In this document: one piece after another, positions 43,409 to 48,388 of the stretch
How the letters are laid out: every line of letters starts with the position of its first letter
Position numbering within the stretch: the first letter of the stretch is position 1
Origin: Pseudorhodoferax soli
GTDB lineage: Bacteria > Pseudomonadota > Gammaproteobacteria > Burkholderiales > Burkholderiaceae_C
Length of the DNA stretch: 48,388 nt
Direction of reading: 5' to 3'
Assembly: GCF_003337555.1 (NCBI RefSeq)
Contig: NZ_QPJK01000021.1
Location: 1 to 48,388, forward strand
Position numbers and translations under genes: made by a program
Notes under the pieces: generated by a model
Database searches by the model: none
Told to the model about the DNA's origin: nothing
The model's input: the letters and a program-made list of their open reading frames with translations, nothing else

Positions 43409-44452
43409 TCAGGCCTGGACGCCCGCCAGGCCCGCGCGCAGCGCGGCCTCGTCCAGGTCCTGGCCGATGAACACGAGCCGCGTGCCGCGTCGCTCGCCCT
43501 CGCGCCAGGCGCGGTCGAAATGGTGGTCCAGCCTTCTGCCCACGCCCTGCAGCAGCCAGCGCATCGGCTTGCCGGGAATCTCCGCGAAGCCCTTCACGCG
43601 CAGGATGGTCTGCTGCTCCACCAGCCGCGCCAGGGCGGCCAGCAGGCGCTCGCGGTCCACGGCCGGCAACTCGACCACGTGCGCGTCGAACGCGTCGTGG
43701 TCGTGGTCTTCGTCGTGGTCGTGGTGGCTCACGCGCTGGTCGATGGTGGTCTCGGCCGCCTTGGCCAGGCCCAGCAGCACGTCGAGCGGCAGCTGGCCCT
43801 GGGTCGACTGCACGATCTTCACGGCGGGCGGCAGCTCCTCGCGCACCAGGGCGGTCACGCGCGCCAGGGCAGCGGCGTCGACCAGGTCGGTCTTGTTCAG
43901 CACCACGAGGTCGGCGGCCGAGAGCTGGTCTTCGAACAGCTCGTGCAGCGGCGATTCGTGGTCGAGGTTGGCATCGGCACGGCGCTGTTCGTCCACGGCC
44001 GCCGGGTTGGCCGCGAACTGGCCGGCATCGGCGGCCGGCGTGTCGACCACGGTGACCACCGCGTCGACCGTGAACACGTTGGCGATCTCCGGCCACTGGA
44101 AGGCCTGCACCAGCGGCTTGGGCAGCGCCAGGCCGCTGGTCTCGATCAGCACCGCGTCGATGCGGTCGCGGCGCGCGGCCAGCTGCTGCATGACGGGGAA
44201 GAACTCTTCCTGCACGGTGCAGCACATGCAGCCGTTGGCCAGCTCGTAGAGCGCGCCTTCCTGCACCTGGCCGTCTTCGTCGCAGCCGATGCCGCAGCCC
44301 TTGAGGATCTCGCCGTCGATGCCGAGTTCGCCGAACTCGTTGACGATCACGGCGATGCGCCGGCCGTCGGCGTTGTCCAGGATGTGGCGCAGCAGCGTGG
44401 TCTTGCCGCTGCCCAGGAAGCCGGTGACGATGGTGGCGGGGATCTTTTGCAT
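43409..44452 (-). CDS. cobW: CobW-family GTP-dependent metallochaperone
   Basis: 347 residues. The P-loop is VTGFLGSGKTTLLRH. The metal-binding Cys motif GCMCCT is present, and the GTP base motif is VVLNKTDLVD. A histidine/aspartate tract (HHDHDEDHDHD, about residue 238-248) before the C-terminal domain should hold extra metal. TGGAGAAG precedes the ATG. Placement upstream of cobN supports delivery of Co(II) to the chelatase. Zinc-type paralogues have the same fold, so context carries the assignment. Confidence 0.92.
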   Translation of the reverse strand: MQKIPATIVTGFLGSGKTTLLRHILDNADGRRIAVIVNEFGELGIDGEILKGCGIGCDEDGQVQEGALYELANGCMCCTVQEEFFPVMQQLAARRDRIDAVLIETSGLALPKPLVQAFQWPEIANVFTVDAVVTVVDTPAADAGQFAANPAAVDEQRRADANLDHESPLHELFEDQLSAADLVVLNKTDLVDAAALARVTALVREELPPAVKIVQSTQGQLPLDVLLGLAKAAETTIDQRVSHHDHDEDHDHDAFDAHVVELPAVDRERLLAALARLVEQQTILRVKGFAEIPGKPMRWLLQGVGRRLDHHFDRAWREGERRGTRLVFIGQDLDEAALRAGLAGVQA

Positions 44453-44476
44453 GGGTACTTCTCCAGATGAGGAATG

Positions 44477-45481
44477 TCAGAGGGCGCGCAGTGCAGGCAG
44501 CACTTCGCGGGCGAACAAGGCCATGGCGTCCAGGGCCTGGGCGTTGCGCCACAGGCCGTTGGCGTTGAAGACGCAGCGCAGGTGGCCGATGCCGGTGCGC
44601 GCGCGCAGCGCGGCGATCTGGGCATGGCAGGCCTCGGGCGTGCCGTGGATGAACTGCTCGCGCAGCACGCGCGCGGCATCGATGGGCGGCACCTGCGCGG
44701 GCGGCACACCGCGCCGGCCGGCGAAGTGGATGCGGCGCTGGTGGAGCTGCGGCCACAGCGCGGCGAGTTGCTGCGCCACGGCGGCATCGTCCCTGCCGAT
44801 GCAGACATAGCGGGCCAGCGAAGAGCGCTGCTGCAGCGCCGCGGCGTCGCGGCCCTGCGCGGTGGCCACGGCCTGCAGCTGGGCCAGCTGCGGGCCCTCG
44901 GGTGGCTCCAGGCTCAGCAGCAGCGGCAGGTCCTGGTCCAGCGCAAAGCCGAGCGTCTCGGGTGTGGACCCCGCGACATAGAACGGCGGATGCGGCCGCT
45001 GCACCGCCGGCGCCATGGCCGCGCGGGCCGGGAAGCGCCAGGCCCCCTGCTCCGCCGGCAAGGCCTCGCCCCGCAGCGCCTGGCGCAGCAGCCGGCAGGA
45101 CTGCTCGAAGCGCGCACGGGTGGACTCGGGTGCGATCTGCAGCGCCTGCAGCGCGGCGGGCTCGGTGCCGCGGCCGATGCCCACGTCGAGCCGGCCAGCG
45201 CTTTGGAAGTCGACTTGCGCGATCTCCTCGGCCAGCACCAGGGGGTGGTGCAGCGGCAGCACCAGCACCGAGGTGCCCACGCGCAGCCGCTCGGTGCGCG
45301 CGAGCAAGGCGGCTGCCAGCAGCAGCGGCGAGGGATAGGGCCAGGGCGTCTCGGGCAGGCGGAATTCGTTGAACCAGACACCGTCGAAGCCCAGTTGCTC
45401 GGCGCGCTCGAACAACAGGGCGAAGGCGCGGTGATCGCCGCAGGTGGCCTCGCGCGTCCAGCCGGCCAGGTCAATGCGCAT
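44477..45481 (-). CDS. LLM-class flavin-dependent oxidoreductase
   Basis: 334 residues of the bacterial-luciferase-like TIM-barrel family. Markers are FDGVWFNEFRLPETPWPYPSP, ERLRVGTSVLVLPLHHPLVLAEE and DFQSAGRLDVGIGRGTEP. It uses reduced FMN or F420-type flavins, but the substrate is not evident. The start lies inside the end of the ABC ATPase gene (11-nt overlap) with AAAGGG upstream, and cobW follows after 24 nt. It is therefore firmly embedded in the cobalamin/cobalt operon. A role in corrinoid or lower-ligand chemistry is possible but unproven. Confidence 0.85.
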   Translation of the reverse strand: MRIDLAGWTREATCGDHRAFALLFERAEQLGFDGVWFNEFRLPETPWPYPSPLLLAAALLARTERLRVGTSVLVLPLHHPLVLAEEIAQVDFQSAGRLDVGIGRGTEPAALQALQIAPESTRARFEQSCRLLRQALRGEALPAEQGAWRFPARAAMAPAVQRPHPPFYVAGSTPETLGFALDQDLPLLLSLEPPEGPQLAQLQAVATAQGRDAAALQQRSSLARYVCIGRDDAAVAQQLAALWPQLHQRRIHFAGRRGVPPAQVPPIDAARVLREQFIHGTPEACHAQIAALRARTGIGHLRCVFNANGLWRNAQALDAMALFAREVLPALRAL

Positions 45482-46244
45482 GGTCAGCCCTTTGCAGCCG
45501 GTGCGCGCGCAGCAGCGTGTGCGGTGGCACGGCCACGCGCTCGAAGTGCACGCCGAACACGGCATCGAGCGCGGGCGCGTGCAGCAGTTCGGCGCCACCG
45601 TCCAGCGCGATGCGGCCCCGGTCCAGCACGATGACCCGCGCGAAGTGCTGGAAGGCGAGGTCCAGGTCGTGCATGGCGACCACGACCAGCCGCTCGCGCC
45701 CGCGTGCGGCCAGCGCCTCCACGAGCGCGAGCCGGTGCCGCACGTCCAGCGCCGCGCCCGGCTCGTCGGCCAGCAGCGCGGGCGGGTCGGTGGCCAGCAC
45801 GGTGGCCAGCAGTGCGCGCGCCTGCTCGCCGCCCGACAGCGTGGACCAGTGCCGGGCAGCGAAGGCGGCGAGGCCGGCCTGTTGCAGCACTGCCCCTGCG
45901 TCCCGTGCGGCCTGCTGGCCTTGCAGCCGCATCGCCACGAGCTCGTCCACGCGCAGGTCCCAATGCGGCGCGAAGTGCTGGGGCATGAAGCCCATGGCCT
46001 GGGCACGGCGCGCCACGGGCATGGACGCCAGGTCCGCGCCGTCGAGCAGCACGCGGCCCGCATGCGGTGCCAGCAGCCCGGCCAGCAGCGACAGAAGCGT
46101 GGACTTCCCCGCCCCGTTGGGGCCGACCAGGGCCACGGCGCCACGCGCGGGCAGCGCGAGGTCCACGCCATCGACCACGGCGCGGCCGCGCCGGCGCAGC
46201 GTGAGGCCGTGCGCCTGCAGGCGCGGTACGGACGCCGTCGTCAT
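45471..46244 (-). CDS. BtuD/FecE-type ABC transporter ATPase
   Basis: 257 residues. Walker A is LVGPNGAGKSTLLSLL, the signature is LSGGEQARALLA, Walker B is LLADEPGAALD and the switch is VAMHDLDLA. It energises the permease encoded just upstream, with a 4-nt overlap. Family members import cobalamin, heme or iron-siderophores; the chelatase genes downstream favour a corrinoid. Confidence 0.88.
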   Translation of the reverse strand: MTTASVPRLQAHGLTLRRRGRAVVDGVDLALPARGAVALVGPNGAGKSTLLSLLAGLLAPHAGRVLLDGADLASMPVARRAQAMGFMPQHFAPHWDLRVDELVAMRLQGQQAARDAGAVLQQAGLAAFAARHWSTLSGGEQARALLATVLATDPPALLADEPGAALDVRHRLALVEALAARGRERLVVVAMHDLDLAFQHFARVIVLDRGRIALDGGAELLHAPALDAVFGVHFERVAVPPHTLLRAHRLQRADHAH

Positions 46245-47233
46245 GCCGTTCTCAGGCGCCGCGCCAGCAGCACGATGAAGAAGGGCCCGCCGGCCACGGC
46301 CGTGATCAGGCCCAGCGGCACCTCCGCCGGCGGCAGCGCGGCGCGCGCGATGGCGTCGGCCACGGTCACCACGATGGCCCCCACCAGCGCCGAGGCCGGC
46401 AACAGCCTGCGGTGCAGCGGTCCCACCATCCAGCGCGCGATGTGCGGCGCGGCCAGGCCCACGAAGGCCACCAGGCCGCCATAGGCCACGGCGGCGGCCA
46501 CCACGAGCGAGCCCACGAGCACGGCGCGCGGCACGAAGCGGGCCACGTGCAGCCCGAAGCCCTGGGCGGCCTGGTGGCCCAGGCCCAGCAGGTCCAGCCC
46601 GGGGGCGATGGCGCGCGTGGCGGCCAGGCAGGCGACCGTGATCAGCGCGAGCAGGCCGAGGCCGGCCCAGCTTGGCGTCTGGATGCCGCCCAGCACCCAG
46701 CTCATGACGACCTGCAGGCTCACGGTCTCGTCCGACAGGGCCAGCATCAGGAAGGAGCGCACGGCCCCCAGCACGGCCGCCAGCGCCACGCCGGCCAGCA
46801 GCAGGCCCGCGGAATCCAGCGCACCCGCCACGCGCGCCACACCCAGCACCAGCAGGGTTGCGCCCCAGGCGCCGACGAAGGCGAGCGAGGACAGCGTCAG
46901 CGCCTGCGGCAGGCCCAGCGGCACCAGCAGCGCGATGGTGGCGCCCAGCGCCGCGCCGCCGGATGCGCCCAGCAGGTAGGGCTCTGCCAGCGGGTTGCGG
47001 AACACGCCCTGGAACACCGTGCCCGACAGGCCGAGCAGCGCCCCCACCAGGGCCGAGGCCAGCACCCGTGGCAGGCGCCACTCGAACAGCAGCCGGCTGC
47101 GCAGTGCCTCGTCGCCGAGCACGGCGCGCCACACGTCGGCCGGGCTGGCCCACTGGTGGCCCGCGCACGCGCCCAGCAGCAGGCACCCGGCCAGCAGGGC
47201 CCAGGCCGCGCCCCAGGCGCGTGTGGCCTTCAT
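46241..47233 (-). CDS. BtuC/FecCD-type ABC transporter permease
   Basis: 330 residues from the ATG at 47233, which overlaps the stop of the binding protein; an ATG at 47248 would add five residues. Many hydrophobic helices are present. Family blocks are FRNPLAEPYLLGASGGAALGA and GLVAFVGLAAPHIARW, followed by the contact region GPLHRRLLPASALVGA. It forms the inner-membrane channel of the corrinoid-type importer. Confidence 0.88.
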   Translation of the reverse strand: MKATRAWGAAWALLAGCLLLGACAGHQWASPADVWRAVLGDEALRSRLLFEWRLPRVLASALVGALLGLSGTVFQGVFRNPLAEPYLLGASGGAALGATIALLVPLGLPQALTLSSLAFVGAWGATLLVLGVARVAGALDSAGLLLAGVALAAVLGAVRSFLMLALSDETVSLQVVMSWVLGGIQTPSWAGLGLLALITVACLAATRAIAPGLDLLGLGHQAAQGFGLHVARFVPRAVLVGSLVVAAAVAYGGLVAFVGLAAPHIARWMVGPLHRRLLPASALVGAIVVTVADAIARAALPPAEVPLGLITAVAGGPFFIVLLARRLRTA

Positions 47234-48141
47234 GCCGGATGCAGCCATCGTGCGAGCTTCTCCACGCCATCGACCGTGCGCGGGCCGGGGATGAGGAATT
47301 CGGAGCGCGAGACCGTGGCGGCGCGGCCCACGCGCACCGCGCGCATGCCGCGCCAGCCGGGCTGGGCCACGAGGTCGCGCAGGGCTTCCTCGCTGCCGGC
47401 GAACAGCAGCACGTCGGGGTCGGCCGCCAGCACGGCCTCGGGCGACACCTGCGGCACCGCGCCCGCGCCGGCCAACGCGAAACGGCCACCGGCGCGCAGC
47501 ATGGCCTCGCCCGTGTAGGTGTCGGGGCGCGCCACCAGCAGCATGCCGCTGCCCAGGCGGCCGGTCAGCATCAGCATGCGTGGCGGCGTGCGGCCCGCCA
47601 CGCGCGCGTCGACCTGCGCCAGCCGCGCCTGCAGGCTGGCGGCCAGGGCCTCGCCGCGCCCGGACACGCCGCCGGCCTGCGCGATGAGGCGCACATTGCC
47701 CAGCACCTCGGCCAGCGAGCGGCTCAGCAGCACGAGGATGGGCACGCCGATGCGCTCCATGGGCGCGACCAGCTGGTGCGCGGCCTGGCGCGCGGGCGTC
47801 ACGATCACGAGGTCGGGCTGCTGCGCCACCACGGCGTCGGCCGAAAAGCCGAGCCGCCCGCCGACCTTGGCGATGCGCGCGACCTCGGCCGGAAAGCGCG
47901 TGAAGTCCTCCACGCCGACGATGCGGTCCAGCATGCCCAGCGCCACGACCAGCTCGGTGTTGGACGAGAAGATGGTCACGATGCGCTGCGGCGGCGCAGG
48001 CAGCACCACGCGGCGACCCAGCGCGTCGTGCAGCACGATCGGCGCGGCGCGCGCGGGCAGGCCGGCCAGCGCGAGGCTGGCCACGGCGCCGTGGCGCAGC
48101 AAGGCGCGGCGCGCGGTCGATGGCGAGGCCATTTCAGTCAT
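47230..48141 (-). CDS. BtuF-like periplasmic binding protein
   Basis: 303 residues from the ATG at 48141; ATGs at 48159 and 48132 are alternatives. The signal region is RRALLRHGAVASLALAGLPARAA, with a twin-arginine-like start. The binding-protein blocks are RIVTIFSSNTELVVALGMLDRIVGVEDFTRFP and PDLVIVTPA. It is the first gene of the long minus-strand operon. Copy C of the composite repeat lies just upstream, so the promoter is presumably inside or beyond the repeat. Confidence 0.85.
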   Translation of the reverse strand: MTEMASPSTARRALLRHGAVASLALAGLPARAAPIVLHDALGRRVVLPAPPQRIVTIFSSNTELVVALGMLDRIVGVEDFTRFPAEVARIAKVGGRLGFSADAVVAQQPDLVIVTPARQAAHQLVAPMERIGVPILVLLSRSLAEVLGNVRLIAQAGGVSGRGEALAASLQARLAQVDARVAGRTPPRMLMLTGRLGSGMLLVARPDTYTGEAMLRAGGRFALAGAGAVPQVSPEAVLAADPDVLLFAGSEEALRDLVAQPGWRGMRAVRVGRAATVSRSEFLIPGPRTVDGVEKLARWLHPA

Positions 48142-48165
48142 CGATGCCTGAGCGCCCAACGGCGT

Positions 48166-48388
48166 GGCCGAGCGCAGCGAAGGCCCGAAACCCAGGCCGA
48201 GCGCAGCGATGGCCCGTGTGTGACCCCGCTCCCACCCCTGTGCCCACGCCGAGGAGCGCAGTGGGCTGGGCGGCGCGGGGAACCTCGCGCTTTGTGAACT
48301 GACTCATTGCACTTGTCCGAGCTGAACGAACGCAGTGAGTGGTGCGAGTTGTGCAATGCGCCCAGGCCGCGAGCACCGCAGGTTGCCC
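48166..48388 (+). repeat. Composite inverted repeat, copy C (cut by window edge)
   Basis: The start of another copy. It has two tandem GGCCGAGCGCAGCGA-type units, then the module with CATTGCAC and GTGCAATG arms, ending at GCACCGCAGGTTGCCC at the edge. It matches the left module of copy B closely. The hairpin and the second module would lie outside the window. It sits directly upstream of the BtuF-like gene. Confidence 0.8.

Overview
The window is about 70% GC, with long, tightly packed genes, frequent ATGA start/stop overlaps, a Bug-family (TTT) solute-binding protein, several LysR and GntR regulators and IS30-type transposase debris. This suggests a betaproteobacterium of the order Burkholderiales, most likely Comamonadaceae (Variovorax/Acidovorax/Hydrogenophaga-like). 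That is an inference from gene style; no 16S rRNA or tRNA gene was recognised.

Layout. (1) 1-740: the end of an IS30-like transposase abuts a peptide-type ABC ATPase that has lost its Walker A half. (2) 0.6-6.9 kb, + strand: an amine/amino-acid catabolic operon (hydroxyacid dehydrogenase, class III aminotransferase, acetylpolyamine-amidohydrolase-like protein, M20 amidohydrolase, EamA transporter, GntR regulator). (3) 6.99-7.67 kb: composite inverted repeat, copy A. (4) 7.7-11.8 kb, +: SDR, a second amidohydrolase of the histone-deacetylase fold, a hydroxylysine-kinase-like APH-fold kinase and an AGXT2L-like PLP enzyme, probably a phosphorylate-then-eliminate route for a hydroxylated amine. 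(5) 11.8-12.5 kb: a toxin-antitoxin pair with a promoter that looks leaderless. (6) 12.5-17.0 kb, +: a four-gene lipid-type cluster (sterol-desaturase-like hydroxylase, fatty-acid desaturase, a KAS III fused to a heme-oxygenase-like diiron domain, and an unrecognised protein). (7) 17.0-20.8 kb, -: dadA, a cupin with a natural His tract, and a PAS-GGDEF diguanylate cyclase. (8) 21.0-25.8 kb, +: an AapJ-like binding protein, a GntR regulator and a complete polar amino-acid ABC importer. (9) 25.8-29.9 kb: Rieske oxygenase, PDR reductase and Bug protein, divergent from a LysR gene; a second LysR gene follows. (10) 31.0-34.7 kb, -: a copper operon (DUF2946, TonB receptor, SCO, PCu(A)C). (11) 34.9-37.0 kb, +: cobalamin riboswitch, CbiM-like permease and BtuF-like protein. 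(12) 48.1-37.1 kb, -: BtuF/BtuC/BtuD-like transporter, LLM flavoenzyme, CobW, repeat copy B, CobN and chlD. Copy C of the repeat runs off the right edge.

The strongest single observation is at the end of the cobalt-chelatase operon. The AAA+ (ChlI-like) frame stops just after a run of seven A's. The VWA (ChlD-like) frame continues in -1 with no usable start codon of its own. A 12-bp stem lies 6 nt downstream of the A-run. This is the architecture of a programmed -1 frameshift that makes both small and medium chelatase subunits from one gene. The composite repeats, with nested hairpins whose arms differ by paired changes between modules, and the lipid-type cluster are the best candidates for undescribed biology.
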